Assembly: GCA_004557125.1 (NCBI GenBank)
Contig: SFET01000011.1
Location: 1-53,783 of the forward strand
Direction of reading: 5' to 3'
DNA: 53,783 nucleotides
Source: Clostridiales bacterium
GTDB taxonomy: Bacteria > Bacillota > Clostridia > Christensenellales > Aristaeellaceae
The translations under genes and the position numbers were made by a program. The notes under the pieces are model-generated. The model was not told where the DNA came from. It saw only the letters and a program-made list of their open reading frames with translations, and did not search any database. How positions within the stretch are numbered: the first letter of the stretch is position 1; every line of letters starts with the position of its first letter. Below, one piece after another: positions 33,786-42,989 of the stretch.

Positions 33786-34937
33786 TTATGCGCCGATGGT
33801 GATCGGGCCGTAGTAGAGGCCGCCCTCCTGCATCTGGTCGAAGAAGTCCTCGCCCAGCATGAGTTCCATGATCTCGCCAGCCTTCTCTTCGAGGTTGATG
33901 TCAGCGAACTGCTCAGGATAGAGTACCGTGCCGGCGTAATAGGCGTTGATCAGGAGGTAGGTGACGTTGGGGCCGGCCGCGTTGGTGGAGGGCATGGTGT
34001 AAACCTGTCCCTCCTGAATCGCGCGCAGGGAATCAAAGAAGCCGGGATTGTTGGCGTACTCATCGTTGACCAGATCCATGTTGCCGGGATCGAGGAAGAC
34101 GATGTCGGGATCCCATGCGATGATCTGCTCCAGATCCACCTCAAAGCCATCGTTGCCGATGTAGGCCTTGCCGCTCGCGGCAGCCTCGGCGGCTGCTTCG
34201 CCGGTGCGCTCCTCCAGCAGAACGTCGGCCACATTCAGTGCGTTGACGGCGGTGAAGGCGGGGAAGTTGACATAGGTGAACGCAAAGCCGTGACGGCCAT
34301 TGAAGGTCACTGCGCCGGTGTAGGCTCTCGGCTTGTCCTCGTCAGGCACGTCCTTCGTGCGGTCGTTCAGGTCTGCTTTGCAGGCATCCACATAGGAGAG
34401 AACCTCTTCGCAGCGCTCCTGTGCGCCGACAACCTCCGCGAACACGCGCATGGAACGATGGAAGCCCTCATCAATGAAGCCCTTGGTGCGATAGCGGATG
34501 CTGACCACCGGGATGCCGGTTTGCGCCTGCAGCTCGTTGCAATCGTCCTCGTTGAAACCGGCGATGATCACGTCCGGCTGCGCCTGAATGATCGCCTCAG
34601 CATAGCCGTTGTTCTCTCCGGAGCCGCCGCCGGGGCCGACGCTGGGCAGGGTCTTGAGCTGTTCATGGTAGACGGGGCTGTAATCAAAGCGGACGGACAT
34701 TTTTTCAATGTCCATGTCTTCTGCGCCGACCATCATGTCCACCACGTCCAGATACGCGGCGAAGCGCGGTCCCATGGAGCCCAGGCAGACGATGGAGTTC
34801 ACCTCATAGGGAATCTCCACCTCGCGGTTCCATACGTCAACGACTGTGCGCGTTTCGGGAGTGGCCTCCGCAAGGGCGCAGGTTGCCATTGCGAAAACCA
34901 TTGACAGGGTCAGCAGAATGGAAAGCAGTTTTTTCAT
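33786..34937 (-). CDS. FecB-type ABC transporter substrate-binding protein
   Basis: 383 residues. A signal peptide ends ATCALAEATPE; the cysteine context is not a good lipobox, so cleavage after ALA is possible. The mature part has the TroA-like fold features: RTVVDVWNREVEIP, YAEAIIQAQPDVIIAGF and WDPDIVFLDPGNMD. It captures a metal complex outside the cell for the FecCD permease downstream. Its promoter carries the 16-bp element shared by four operons. The ligand is unknown. Confidence 0.9.
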   Translation of the reverse strand: MKKLLSILLTLSMVFAMATCALAEATPETRTVVDVWNREVEIPYEVNSIVCLGSMGPRFAAYLDVVDMMVGAEDMDIEKMSVRFDYSPVYHEQLKTLPSVGPGGGSGENNGYAEAIIQAQPDVIIAGFNEDDCNELQAQTGIPVVSIRYRTKGFIDEGFHRSMRVFAEVVGAQERCEEVLSYVDACKADLNDRTKDVPDEDKPRAYTGAVTFNGRHGFAFTYVNFPAFTAVNALNVADVLLEERTGEAAAEAAASGKAYIGNDGFEVDLEQIIAWDPDIVFLDPGNMDLVNDEYANNPGFFDSLRAIQEGQVYTMPSTNAAGPNVTYLLINAYYAGTVLYPEQFADINLEEKAGEIMELMLGEDFFDQMQEGGLYYGPITIGA

Positions 34938-34995
34938 TGTCCTTTGTTCCTTCCTTTCATGGTTTCAAATGTTTGTAGCGGCCTTCATCGGCTCG

Positions 34996-35040
34996 ATTCT
35001 ACCACAGTTTGTTCTGCGTTTTAAGCCTCCCCGGGGGATG
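34996..35040 (-). promoter_or_regulatory. Promoter of operon 1 with shared 16-bp regulatory element
   Basis: Read on the minus strand: CATCCCCCGGGGAGGC (35040-35025) directly followed by -35 TTAAAA, 17 bp, -10 TAGAAT (ending at 34996). The same arrangement occurs at three other operons in this cluster. Upstream at 35074-35092 is a further inverted element, TGCCCC-attt-GGGGGCA, which may be a second binding site. Confidence 0.75.
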
Positions 35041-35107
35041 GAATTCTCATAATAATTCTCTATGGCTATGAGATTGCCCCATTTGGGGGCATCATTTGCA
35101 TAATAAT

Positions 35108-35881
35108 CTATCTTTCCGGTTTTGTTGCAGAAATCAGGAAGAACCGATCGGTGTAGTCCGGATAGATCCTGCGACCGTCTTTCTCGGGATAGACGAGGTT
35201 GGCGGCCTCCATGTCAATGGAGATGCGGCTCATGCCGTTTTTCAAAAGCACATCCACATCCCACTGCGGGCGGCGGCAATCGCTGATATAGAGATTGTCC
35301 GCGATGTCGTTGCGCTCCCGGATCATGGAAAGGCTCGTGGCCGCGTATTGGTATGTTGATTCTGGCTGTTCACGATACTGAAGCTGTGTTACGCCCGTGC
35401 GGTCGGCCTCACGGAACTGTGCGCCGTAATTTGCATCGCCGTTGAGAAGCCGTCCGCCCGGAGCCAATACGCGGCACATTTCCGCATAAGCGCGGGCGGG
35501 ATCCGGCAGCGTCCATGTAACATTCCGGGTGAAGATGAAGTCGAAGCAACTGTCATCAAAGTTCATCTGCTGGGCATCCATCTGCAGAAAGCGGACGCCA
35601 TCGTAGCCAAGCTCCCGGGCATTCTTCCGGGCATGATCCACCATGTTCCCGGAATAGTCGATGCCCGTGACCTCGCATCCCAGATCTGCCAGCATGAAGG
35701 CAAAGAAACCTGCGCCGGTGCCCAGATCCAGTGCGCGCGGCGGCTGCTTCTTGGGCAGATATTCCCGGATGAGCGCCGTCCATACGCCCCGCAGCGGGCC
35801 GTCCAGATCCAGCCGGCGCGCGTCGCTGAACTCCTCGGCACGCCGCGACCAGTAGGTGTTGATACGATCCATCATTTCCAT
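35108..35881 (-). CDS. Class I SAM-dependent methyltransferase (cluster paralogue 1)
   Basis: 257 residues. Motif I is ALDLGTGAGFFAFML (about 54-68), the SAM ribose-binding acid lies in VTGIDYS, and motif IV-like TRNVTWTLPDPARAY (about 125-139) is shared, as TRNLTW-LP, with the two methyltransferases at 44990 and 45742. The start is the ATG at 35881 with GGGAGG 7 nt upstream. It is the last gene of operon 2, directly after the ATPase. The substrate is unknown; a small-molecule metal ligand is one option. Confidence 0.85.
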   Translation of the reverse strand: MEMMDRINTYWSRRAEEFSDARRLDLDGPLRGVWTALIREYLPKKQPPRALDLGTGAGFFAFMLADLGCEVTGIDYSGNMVDHARKNARELGYDGVRFLQMDAQQMNFDDSCFDFIFTRNVTWTLPDPARAYAEMCRVLAPGGRLLNGDANYGAQFREADRTGVTQLQYREQPESTYQYAATSLSMIRERNDIADNLYISDCRRPQWDVDVLLKNGMSRISIDMEAANLVYPEKDGRRIYPDYTDRFFLISATKPER

Positions 35882-35883
35882 AT

Positions 35884-36684
35884 CTATTCCTCCCAAAAAT
35901 GATAGTCTGTCGGACGAACAGAGCCGAGGATGTGCAGAAGCGGCGTGCTTTCATCGGTCATCAGCAGACGGACGTTGACCCCGTATGCCTCCCGCACGCT
36001 TTCTTCCGTGACGACCTCCAGCGGCGTTCCGGCGCGAAAGACCCTCCCATCCTTCAAAATCAGAATCCGGTCGGCATAGCGGCAGGCCATGGACAGATCG
36101 TGCAGGATTACCAGCGTGGCCGCCCTCCGGTCATGGGTGTAGGCGCGAACCAGCTCCAGCATCTCAATCTCGTTCTGCATGTCCAGATTGGCGGTAGGTT
36201 CGTCGAGGATCAGCACCCTCGGCTCCTTGACCAGTGTCTGGGCGATGTTCACCACCCGACGCTGTCCTCCGGAGAGCTCGTTGTACTGGCGATCCGCCAG
36301 ATAGTCGATCTTCAGCTTTTTCAGAATTGTCCAGACCTTTTCCAGCTCGGCGGGATCCACCCGCAACCCAAGCCGGTGCATCCGTCCCAGCAGAACCACG
36401 TCGAACACGGTCAGCGCGGCCTGCACAGCGCTCTCCTGCGTCAGGTATCCCACCAGCGCTGTCACCTCGGAAAAGGCGTAGTCCTTTCGGTTTTTTTCGC
36501 CGAGATACACCTCGCCCCGGGGCATAAGGTAGCCCAGGATGCTCCTGACCAGCGTAGTTTTGCCCGCGCCGTTTGCGCCCACGATGGCGGTGATCTCGCC
36601 CTCCCGCGCCTCAAAGCTCAGGCCGTCCAGAATCGGCTTTCCGCGGCGATAGGCGAACGACAGGTTTTCCACGCGAACATTCAT
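35884..36684 (-). CDS. FecE-type ABC transporter ATP-binding protein
   Basis: 266 residues. Walker A GANGAGKTT (about 36), signature LSGGQRRVVNIAQTL, Walker B RVLILDEPTANLDM and HDLSMACRYAD. It serves the second FecCD transporter. The start lies one base after the permease stop, so translation is coupled. The methyltransferase follows after 2 nt. Confidence 0.93.
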   Translation of the reverse strand: MNVRVENLSFAYRRGKPILDGLSFEAREGEITAIVGANGAGKTTLVRSILGYLMPRGEVYLGEKNRKDYAFSEVTALVGYLTQESAVQAALTVFDVVLLGRMHRLGLRVDPAELEKVWTILKKLKIDYLADRQYNELSGGQRRVVNIAQTLVKEPRVLILDEPTANLDMQNEIEMLELVRAYTHDRRAATLVILHDLSMACRYADRILILKDGRVFRAGTPLEVVTEESVREAYGVNVRLLMTDESTPLLHILGSVRPTDYHFWEE

Positions 36685-36685
36685 T

Positions 36686-37741
36686 CTACCGACCTCCCTT
36701 GCCGCGCATCACCAGCGCAAAGAAGAACGGGACACCGATGATGGAGGTGATGATGCCGATGGGAAAGATGGTGCCGGGTACGATCAGCTTGCTCAAAATC
36801 GACGCGATCGATAAAAGCGCCATGCCGCACGCCGCCGAGACAGGAATGTAGAAGCGCTGATCCTCACCTGCCAGCATGCGTGCAATGTGTGGCCCGGCGA
36901 GACCGATGAAGCCGATGGTGCCAGTGAAGCACACCGAGACCGCAGACAAAAGCGAGATCAGGAAGAATGCCTTCAGCTTCAACCGATTGACACGGATGCC
37001 AAGGCTCTCTGCCTTTTCATCGCCCATCAACAGCGCAGTGTACTTCCAGGAATCCTTCATCAGCAGTGGAAACACGACCGCCACGGTCGCAGCAGTGATT
37101 GCCAGACGCGGCCATGTGGTGCGTTGCAGGCTGCCGAAAGACCAGAACACGATGCTCTGATTCTGGCTCTCGGATGCGCCGTATTGAATCAGCGCCAGCA
37201 GCGCCTGAAACAGAAACAGCAGCGCAATGCCTGCCAGCACCATGGAATTGGTGTTCATGCTCCGCAGCCGCCCCATGCAGTAGATCAGCAGGCAGATGAG
37301 CATGGCGAATGCAAACGCGCAGGCGCAGATGCCAGCTTCGCCCAGTCCTAGCACAATGGCCAGCGACGCGCCGAAGGACGCACCCGCGCCCACGCCGAGG
37401 GTATAGGGGCTCGCCAGCGGATTGTGCAGGATGGTCTGTATCACTGCGCCGGAGCTTCCCAGGGCAAAGCCGACCACCAGCGCCATCAGCGCGATGGGCA
37501 GGCGCATCTCCCAGACAATCACCTGTGTGGTGGCAGGGGCCGCATTGCGGCGAAACAGGCAGGCCAGCACATCGCCCACGGGCAGCATTGCCGCGCCGGT
37601 CATGACATCCACGATCAGCGAAGCGACGCATACCACGAAAAGAATCGCAAGCACGACATACTTTTTCCGATTCTGATTTCTGTAAATGGACGCGCCGGTA
37701 TTCCCGGCAGCGCCCATCCCCTGAACTGCATTTTTTGTCAT
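36686..37741 (-). CDS. FecCD-family ABC transporter permease
   Basis: 351 residues with about ten membrane segments. It carries WEMRLPIALMALVVGFALG and NPLASPYTLGVGAGASFGA, the family signatures. Its sequence is clearly different from the permease at 32694, so this is not a recent duplication of the same transporter. It starts one base after the binding protein stop. Confidence 0.93.
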   Translation of the reverse strand: MTKNAVQGMGAAGNTGASIYRNQNRKKYVVLAILFVVCVASLIVDVMTGAAMLPVGDVLACLFRRNAAPATTQVIVWEMRLPIALMALVVGFALGSSGAVIQTILHNPLASPYTLGVGAGASFGASLAIVLGLGEAGICACAFAFAMLICLLIYCMGRLRSMNTNSMVLAGIALLFLFQALLALIQYGASESQNQSIVFWSFGSLQRTTWPRLAITAATVAVVFPLLMKDSWKYTALLMGDEKAESLGIRVNRLKLKAFFLISLLSAVSVCFTGTIGFIGLAGPHIARMLAGEDQRFYIPVSAACGMALLSIASILSKLIVPGTIFPIGIITSIIGVPFFFALVMRGKGGR

Positions 37742-37742
37742 C

Positions 37743-38861
37743 TTACTCTCCGTCCAGCGAAATCAGCCACACGCCCTCCAGCTCCACGGGCATATACTTT
37801 TCAAAGAAGCTCTCCAGATTCGCTACGGGATCCACGTCCCCAAACAGCTCCGGGTGGATCTGCTTGGCGATGAACTGCGTGCCGGCGAAGTCGAAGATGT
37901 GGCGGGAGAGGTCGTGGTAGACGGCGCTGAGCTTGCCGTTTTGCACAGCGCTCAAGCTGCTCCAGCCGGTACGGGACTCATAGGATTTCAGTGCCGCCTT
38001 CGCTGCGTCCGCGTCAGCGCCATAGCCCAGCACCACATTGTCGCTGACGTCCGTCCGGGGGCTGGCAGTGAAAATGATGAGCTCAGGATCGGCAGCGATG
38101 ACCTGTTCCGGTGCAATCTCCACGCTGTTGGCATCGCCCAGATCCGCAGCGATGTTGGTTCCGCCGCACTGACCGATCAGCGCGCCCCACATGCGCGTGG
38201 ACCAGGTGTTGCCAAAGGTTCCGGGGCCCATGCTGAACTCCATGTAGACGTTGGGACGGTGCGCATCCTCGCCCAGGGTTGCGATGCGGTCATAGACCAG
38301 ATTCATCTGCTCCTCGTAGAAGTCGGCGATCTCTGCAGCGCGGGATTCGTTGCCCATGATCTGTCCGAGCAGCAGCATGCTGGCACGGTGCATCTCCAGC
38401 GTCTGGGCATGGAAGTTGAAAAACGCCACGGGGATTCCGGCTGCGTCAAACTTCTCCAGTTGGGTCTCCATGAAGGTATAGTTGACCGGCGCGCTCATCA
38501 ACACCACATCGGGATTCAGCGCAAGGATGGCTTCGACGTTGATGTCGTCGTTGTAACCAACGTCCGGGGTCTCCAGCAGCTGCGGAAACGCCGTCGTGTA
38601 GGTCCCCCATGCGTCCTCGCGGCGTCCCTGCCAGTAGGCATGGCTGTAACCGACGATCTTGTCAACGCCCTCCACACCGGTGACGGCAAGGTATTCCTCG
38701 ATGTTGAATGTGATCACCACGCGCTGCACATCCTTTTTGACCGTGACCTCACGGCCCAGCACATCCGTGACCGTGATCATCTCCGCTTCAGCCATCGCAC
38801 AGCCCAGCAAACTCAGAAGCAGAGCAAGTGCCAGCAGCATGGCAAAGAGCTTTCGTTTCAT
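37743..38861 (-). CDS. FecB-type ABC transporter substrate-binding lipoprotein
   Basis: 372 residues. The signal peptide ends in LLGCAMAEA, a fair lipobox with LLG before the cysteine, so it is probably lipid-anchored. ITVTDVLGREVTVKKDVQRV and INVEAILALNPDVVLMSAP are typical of siderophore/cobamide-type binding proteins. It delivers its ligand to the permease and ATPase encoded directly downstream. Confidence 0.91.
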   Translation of the reverse strand: MKRKLFAMLLALALLLSLLGCAMAEAEMITVTDVLGREVTVKKDVQRVVITFNIEEYLAVTGVEGVDKIVGYSHAYWQGRREDAWGTYTTAFPQLLETPDVGYNDDINVEAILALNPDVVLMSAPVNYTFMETQLEKFDAAGIPVAFFNFHAQTLEMHRASMLLLGQIMGNESRAAEIADFYEEQMNLVYDRIATLGEDAHRPNVYMEFSMGPGTFGNTWSTRMWGALIGQCGGTNIAADLGDANSVEIAPEQVIAADPELIIFTASPRTDVSDNVVLGYGADADAAKAALKSYESRTGWSSLSAVQNGKLSAVYHDLSRHIFDFAGTQFIAKQIHPELFGDVDPVANLESFFEKYMPVELEGVWLISLDGE

Positions 38862-38921
38862 AAGATCATCCTCCGAAAATTCTATTTCCTCAACGCGCTT
38901 GAACGCTCGTGAGAATCCGGT

Positions 38922-39362
38922 TCAATCAACTTCCTCCGCATCTACAAAGACGGAGACCGTCTGGAAGGGCAGAGGCTTTCGGCTCAGCTTGATGGCGTCC
39001 TGCACCATCGCCGTCAGATTCGTGCAGCAGGGCATATCCATGCGGATGACCGTGACGCTGCGGATGTCGTTGATGGAGATGATCTTGGCCAGCTTCGTGC
39101 TGATGTCAAAATCCGTCTCCGGGCAGCACAGCAGCGGAATCCGCCCAGGGGTCAGACGCTCATGAAGATTGACATGGCAGAACGCAGCGCAGTCTGCGGC
39201 CACCAGGAGATGCGCTCCATGGAAGAAGGGCGCGGTCTCTGAAATCTTCCACAGCTTGATGGGCCATTGCAGCAGCCTGAATCCCTCGCCGCTTTCCAGA
39301 CGCTCCGACGTGGCAAAAGGATCGCCGCTTTCCCATGGGTTGTGCGGTTTGATGATTGACAT
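38922..39362 (-). CDS. Cysteine-rich redox protein related to the C-terminal part of Fe-S oxidoreductases, no ferredoxin domain
   Basis: 146 residues. Conserved cysteine motifs are LLVAADCAAFCHVNLHERL, LLCCPETD and MDMPCCTNL, near the end of a domain that, in relatives I remember, follows an N-terminal 2x(4Fe-4S) ferredoxin. That ferredoxin part is absent, yet the start is well defined (ATG 39362, AGGAGG), so the short form appears intact. It leads operon 2, followed after 60 nt by the binding protein, and carries the shared promoter element. Electron delivery for reductive release of the imported compound is a possible role; function is unknown. Confidence 0.65.
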   Translation of the reverse strand: MSIIKPHNPWESGDPFATSERLESGEGFRLLQWPIKLWKISETAPFFHGAHLLVAADCAAFCHVNLHERLTPGRIPLLCCPETDFDISTKLAKIISINDIRSVTVIRMDMPCCTNLTAMVQDAIKLSRKPLPFQTVSVFVDAEEVD

Positions 39363-39496
39363 ATGTAACCTCCTATCGTCCTCCCAATGCCCTGAAACGA
39401 GAAGAGGCGCGCCGTTCACCACGCAGCGCGCCTCCACCGCCATGGATGGAATCAACATAGATGGAATGAATTATGGGATCCGTTCATCACAAGTGC

Positions 39497-39541
39497 ATTA
39501 TACCTGCGAACGAAACCGCACACAAGCTCCCATGGGGGATA
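39497..39541 (-). promoter_or_regulatory. Promoter of operon 2 with shared 16-bp regulatory element
   Basis: On the minus strand: TATCCCCCATGGGAGC (39541-39526), then -35 TTGTGT, 17 bp, and -10 TATAAT (ending at 39497). A second, weaker inverted half (AATCCCCCCTGG at 39560-39571) lies upstream. The rest of 39363-39757 shows no gene. Confidence 0.78.
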
Positions 39542-39749
39542 CGATTTTTCCCTTTCGGGAATCCCCCCTGGCCCATTTTCACCCCCAAAAACCTTCTCAA
39601 GCGTCTGTTTTGCTCCATTATTCAGACAATTTCTATACTTTATCAGAAGAAACTTCATGTATTTCTTACAAGAAACCCCTCTGGATCCCGTGCCGGGGCA
39701 TGGGATAGCCCGGGAACAAGTTGAAGCCAATAGAGCCATTCGCTTCTAT

Positions 39750-39793
39750 CAAGGAAACGGCAACCCTTTGCAGCGCTTGTGCAAGGGATGCCG
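39750..39793 (-). terminator. Terminator of operon 3
   Basis: On the minus strand CGGCAtCCCTTGCA pairs with TGCAAAGGGtTGCCG, followed by TTTCCTTG, about 50 nt after the last ATPase gene. Confidence 0.7.
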
Positions 39794-39842
39794 TCGTGAT
39801 TTATGATGCCAATAAACCGTTGGTTCTCCTGCGGTACAGGAA

Positions 39843-40601
39843 TTACAGCACGGAATCTATGAGTTTTTGGGTATAATCAGTCTGGGGATGGTTGATGATC
39901 TCATCCGGCGTTCCGGCTTCGACGACCTTGCCCTGATACAGCACCAGCACCCGGTCGCAGAAGGCCTGCACCAGCGCCAGATCGTGACAGATCAGCAAAA
40001 AGGAGAGATTCTCCTGTGCCGTGAGCTCGATCAGCAGGGACAGAATCTGCTTCTGTACGGTGACGTCCAGCGCACTGGTGGCTTCATCACAGATCAGAAT
40101 ATCTGGATTGACCGCCAGGGACCGCGCAATGGCTGCGCGCTGGCATTGTCCGCCGCTCACCTGATGGGGGTAGCGCTTTGCAAACTCCGCGACCAGTCCG
40201 CAGCGCTCCAGCAGCGCCTCAACACGCGCGCGGGTTTCCTTTCGGGACATTCCCATGTTGCGCAGGCTCTCGCCGATGCCGTCGCCCAGCGTCCGCCGGG
40301 GATCAAAGGACTCCGTGGGCATCTGAAACACCATCTGAATGCCGCGGTAAATCTCCCGAAGTTCCTTCCCCTTGGCCCGGGTTATATCGCGGTTCATGAG
40401 TCGAATTGTTCCTTCCGTGGGATCGATCAGGCGGGCGATCATCCTTGCAATGGTGCTCTTGCCGGAGCCGGATTCACCCACGATGCCCAGACATTCGCCC
40501 CTTTCCAATCGGAAGCTCACATTGTCCACAGCGACAAATTCCCTCTTGTGGCTGCGAAAGACCTTCTTCAGGCCTTCCACCTCGAGCAGCGTTTCGCTCA
40601 A
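39843..40601 (-). CDS. Dipeptide/nickel-type ABC transporter ATP-binding protein (DppF/NikE-like)
   Basis: About 252 residues. Walker A GESGSGKST, the family glutamine-loop MVFQMPTESFDPRRTLG, signature VSGGQCQRAAIARSL, Walker B ILICDEATSALDVTVQ and the C-terminal HPQTDYTQKLIDSVL are visible. The TTG at 40601 is preferred because GGAGGTGA lies 8 nt upstream; GTG codons at 40616 and 40610 are alternatives. It is the last gene of operon 3. Confidence 0.9.
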   Translation of the reverse strand: MSETLLEVEGLKKVFRSHKREFVAVDNVSFRLERGECLGIVGESGSGKSTIARMIARLIDPTEGTIRLMNRDITRAKGKELREIYRGIQMVFQMPTESFDPRRTLGDGIGESLRNMGMSRKETRARVEALLERCGLVAEFAKRYPHQVSGGQCQRAAIARSLAVNPDILICDEATSALDVTVQKQILSLLIELTAQENLSFLLICHDLALVQAFCDRVLVLYQGKVVEAGTPDEIINHPQTDYTQKLIDSVL

Positions 40602-40616
40602 AGCCCTCACCTCCAC

Positions 40617-41399
40617 TCATGCGCGCTTCAGATGAAGCACGGAATCCATCAGCTGCTGTGTGTATTCACCCTCGGGCGCATCCAGCACGCGGTCGCGTTC
40701 GCCGTAGTCCATCATTTTTCCATCCTTGAGCACCAGTATCCGATCCGCCATTTTCCGCACCACGCCGATGTTGTGGGTCACGAGGATGATGGCCGTGCCG
40801 TATTCCCGGCGCATGAGCATCAGCTCCTCCACCACCTGCTTCTGCACGGTCACGTCCAGCGCGCTGGTGGGCTCGTCCGCAAGCAGCAGCTTCGGTCGAA
40901 GCAGCATCGCCATGCAGATGCCCACGCGCTGGTTCATGCCGCCGGACAGCTCAAAGGGATAGCTGTTCAGAATGCGCTCAACATCCTCCAGACCGATCTT
41001 GCGCATGATTTCCGCTGCGGCGGCGTCACTCTGCCTGCGGCTTACGCTTTGGTGGGCGCACATGGCTTCGTGAATCTGCGCGCCCACCGTGCGCACCGGA
41101 CACAGGGCTGCCTTGCAATCCTGAAACACCATGCTGATTTCCTTGCCGCGCAGATCGCACAGCCGCTTTTCCGGCATGTCCGTCAGGTTTTCTCCGCGAT
41201 AGAGAATGTCACCCCGCGTCACCATGCCGGCACTTCCCAGAAGTCCCATGGCGGCCCGGATGAGGGTGCTCTTGCCCGAACCGGATTCGCCCACGACGCC
41301 CAGGATTTCCCCCTCATTCAGATCAAAGCTGACGTCCGTTACAACGGGCGTTCCGTTGTAACAAACGGTGACATTCTCAACGCGAAGCAAAGGAGTCAT
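40617..41399 (-). CDS. Dipeptide/nickel-type ABC transporter ATP-binding protein (DppD/NikD-like)
   Basis: 260 residues. Walker A GESGSGKST, signature LSGGMNQRVGICMAMLL and Walker B LLLADEPTSALDVTVQ are visible. Two different ATPases per transporter are normal in this family. It follows the binding protein gene after 15 nt. Confidence 0.92.
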   Translation of the reverse strand: MTPLLRVENVTVCYNGTPVVTDVSFDLNEGEILGVVGESGSGKSTLIRAAMGLLGSAGMVTRGDILYRGENLTDMPEKRLCDLRGKEISMVFQDCKAALCPVRTVGAQIHEAMCAHQSVSRRQSDAAAAEIMRKIGLEDVERILNSYPFELSGGMNQRVGICMAMLLRPKLLLADEPTSALDVTVQKQVVEELMLMRREYGTAIILVTHNIGVVRKMADRILVLKDGKMMDYGERDRVLDAPEGEYTQQLMDSVLHLKRA

Positions 41400-41414
41400 C
41401 GTATTCCTCCGGAT

Positions 41415-42935
41415 TTATTCGATGTTCAGGTCGGCAGTGATTTCATAGTAGTCGCAGGGATGGGCTTCGAGGCCGGTGACGTTCGCCGCGGTCACGATGC
41501 CCATGTTCAGATGGGACACGAAGAAGAATGCGTCGTCGTCCAGAATTGCCTGCTGGAGCTCCACGGCCAGTTCAGCGCGCACCTCGGGATCGAAACTCTG
41601 ATGCAGCTCCTCCACGAGGGCGGACACAGTCGGGTTCTCGTACTTGCCGTAGTTCTTGGAGCCCACAACGGTGCTGGTGAAGAAGTACTCCGGATCGCCG
41701 GTGGGGGCGGTGGTGGTGGAGCTGACATAGACGTCAAATTCGCCGTTGCCCGCGTAGGTTCGGTGATCGGTGGTGTCGTTGACCTCCACGTCGATGCCGA
41801 TCGCCTTCAGCGTCGCCTGGGCGTACTCTGCCAGCTTCGGCTGTTCCAGGCGGGTGGGATAGGTCAGCCAGGTGATGGTCAGCTTCTGTCCATCCTTGTC
41901 CACATAACCGTCGCCATCGGTATCCGTCCAGCCGGACTCCGCCAGCAGCGCCTTCGCGCCCTCGGGATCGTAGCCCACCTGGGTCACGGCTTCGTTGCCA
42001 TAGGAGAAGCTGCTGGGGAACGCCGCCACTGCGGGAATGCCGCGACCCTGCATAATGACGTTGCAGAAGCCTTCCTTGTCGATGCCCATCTCGATGGCGC
42101 AGCGGATGTTCTGATCCTGCATCAGCTCGGATTCAAAGTTGAACTGGCCGAAGAAGCAGCGGCTGGTCGCAACGGAATGGATGGTGTAGTTCGGGTTCTC
42201 AAACAACGCGTAATTGTCGTACTGAAGTCCATAGGAACCCTGAATGTCGCCGGTCTGGAGCGCGGCGGTCAGTGCGCTGGCGTCCTCGAAGGACTTCACG
42301 ATGACGCTCTCCACCGGAACCTCGCCGCCCCAGTAGTGCTCGTTGCGCACCAGCGTAATCTCCGTGGGAGAGACGGCGGTGGCCACATAGGGGCCGGTTC
42401 CGGCGACATTGGCGTTTCCGCCCTCGCCCTGAATGCCGTACTCCATGTCGATGATCGCGCCGTAGGGATCGCCCAGATAGTTGATGATGGCCGGGCAGGG
42501 CTCGGTGGTGTGGATGGTCAGGGTCAGGCCATCGGCCTCGATGGATTCGATCATCAGATCGTAGGGCGCGCGGTCATGCACCTCGACCAGATGCTCCAGG
42601 CACTCCTTGACGGCCTGCGCATCCATCACGCGGCCGGAGGAGAACTGCACGCCCTCGCGCAGCTGAATCTGCACCGTGGTCTCGTCCAGGAATTCGTAAT
42701 CTGTCGCCAGCCAGGGTTCGACCTCCATGTTGTCGTTGTACTTGAACAGCGTCTCGCCCACGCCATAGCGCAGGGCGCTCCAGCCGGAGTAGTTGTCGTG
42801 GGGATTCAGACCCGCATCGCCCATGGACTCGCCGTAGCCGGTGGTTCCGTACACAAACGTGCTCTCCGCAAGCGCGGCGGGCATCGCCGCGGCCAGCAGC
42901 ATGCAGGCCAGCAGCAGTGCAAGGATTTTCTTCAT
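41415..42935 (-). CDS. Dipeptide/nickel-type ABC transporter substrate-binding protein
   Basis: About 506 residues. A signal peptide ends MPAALAES without a lipobox. The solute-binding family 5 signature covers GVGETLFKYNDNMEVEPWLA and QIQLREGVQFSSGRVMDA (about 70-115), and FDVYVSSTTTAPTGDPEYFF lies near 420. This family binds oligopeptides, free or histidine-complexed nickel, or metallophores. The gene order permease-permease-binding protein-ATPases differs from the binding-protein-first order of classical nikABCDE. GGAAGGTG precedes the ATG. The ligand cannot be read from the sequence, although the metal-related neighbours favour a metal complex. Confidence 0.91.
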   Translation of the reverse strand: MKKILALLLACMLLAAAMPAALAESTFVYGTTGYGESMGDAGLNPHDNYSGWSALRYGVGETLFKYNDNMEVEPWLATDYEFLDETTVQIQLREGVQFSSGRVMDAQAVKECLEHLVEVHDRAPYDLMIESIEADGLTLTIHTTEPCPAIINYLGDPYGAIIDMEYGIQGEGGNANVAGTGPYVATAVSPTEITLVRNEHYWGGEVPVESVIVKSFEDASALTAALQTGDIQGSYGLQYDNYALFENPNYTIHSVATSRCFFGQFNFESELMQDQNIRCAIEMGIDKEGFCNVIMQGRGIPAVAAFPSSFSYGNEAVTQVGYDPEGAKALLAESGWTDTDGDGYVDKDGQKLTITWLTYPTRLEQPKLAEYAQATLKAIGIDVEVNDTTDHRTYAGNGEFDVYVSSTTTAPTGDPEYFFTSTVVGSKNYGKYENPTVSALVEELHQSFDPEVRAELAVELQQAILDDDAFFFVSHLNMGIVTAANVTGLEAHPCDYYEITADLNIE

Positions 42936-42989
42936 AGCAAACACCTTCCTATTTTGAAGTATTATGAGCACGGCCCCTAGGAAAGCCGG

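Noticed and set aside
33786..38861. The two FecCD transporters as a recent duplication
   Set aside because: Permeases, binding proteins and ATPases differ widely in sequence and signal-peptide type, so they are separate systems brought under common control.
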